A DNA stretch of 64,000 nucleotides from Cricetomys ansorgei (taxonomy: Eukaryota; Chordata; Mammalia; Rodentia; Nesomyidae): NCBI GenBank assembly GCA_026225945.1, contig JAMJFZ010000711.1, positions 248,001 to 312,000 on the forward strand, written 5' to 3'. Shown here in pieces: positions 63,850-64,000 of the stretch. Under the pieces are notes generated by a model. The model saw only the letters and a list, made by a program, of their open reading frames with translations. It was not told the DNA's origin and searched no databases. The position numbers and the translations under genes are program-made. Position 1 is the stretch's first letter; every line of letters starts with the position of its first letter.

Positions 63850-64000
63850 AAACTCAGTGCAAAGCAAAGAAAAAGAAGGTGTGGTAGAAGGAGGAGTATT
63901 TGTTGAGAAGTGGCTGAGCTGGGAATGGGAGGAAGTTGAATGAGGGGATGAAAATAACTAAAATTTATTATACAAATATATGAAATTACAAAAATTAAAA
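63850..64000 (+). mobile_element. LINE-1 3' end fragment at the right edge
   Basis: GGTGTGGTAGAAGGAGGAGT to ATAACTAAAATTTATTATAC and an A-rich run resembles a rodent L1 3' terminus; the window ends here. Confidence 0.45.

Noticed and set aside
58426..64000. Search for Folh1 exon 7
   Set aside because: No sequence encoding the expected preceding residues was found; intron 7 appears to extend past the window.

Overview
The window looks like nuclear DNA from a muroid rodent (mouse, rat or hamster group). It is AT-rich and gene-poor, dense with rodent LINE-1 fragments, B1, B3/B4 and ID-like SINEs, CA, TATC and TA microsatellites, and LTR elements. Coding sequence occurs as one single-exon olfactory receptor and as short exons with GT/AG borders. 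I cannot name the species.

Layout. 1-4.14 kb is a decayed, internally rearranged LINE-1 on the + strand. 4-15 kb is intergenic DNA with old L1 pieces, B1 copies and an LTR-like element. An intact OR13G1-type olfactory receptor gene lies on the - strand at 15302-16225. 16-33.6 kb is intergenic and holds several L1 fragments (the largest at 28.2-31.7 kb, - strand) and a second copy of the same LTR-like family. From about 33.6 kb to the right edge lies the 3' part of Folh1 (glutamate carboxypeptidase II, PSMA) on the - strand. Twelve exons, 8-19 if the gene has 19, are at 33752-58425. They join in frame with canonical splice sites and encode residues 308-750 in human numbering. Zinc ligands H377, D387, E425, D453 and H553, catalytic E424 and glutamate-binding K699/Y700 are all present. 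Exons 1-7 must lie beyond 64 kb.

Folh1 introns are full of insertions. The most notable is a defective betaretrovirus-like (ERV2/ERVK, IAP-like) provirus at 38240-43346 in intron 15, antisense to the gene. It has two closely similar LTRs, a lysine-tRNA-like primer site, a gag reading frame with a hydrophobic N-terminus and one in-frame stop, a GGGAAAC slippery heptamer with a plausible pseudoknot, an open protease frame, and a gutted pol. It sits inside an older rodent repeat, whose two halves flank it with a 6-bp target duplication. A third copy of the LTR-like family (51.6-52.4 kb), several SINEs and Lx-type L1 3' ends lie in other introns.

The two host genes are not functionally linked: one is a chemosensory GPCR, the other a membrane zinc peptidase acting on N-acetyl-aspartyl-glutamate and folate polyglutamates. 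I found no convincing new multi-gene system. The most informative signals are the provirus recoding site, its nested insertion, the rearranged L1 and a few unexplained inverted and tandem repeats.
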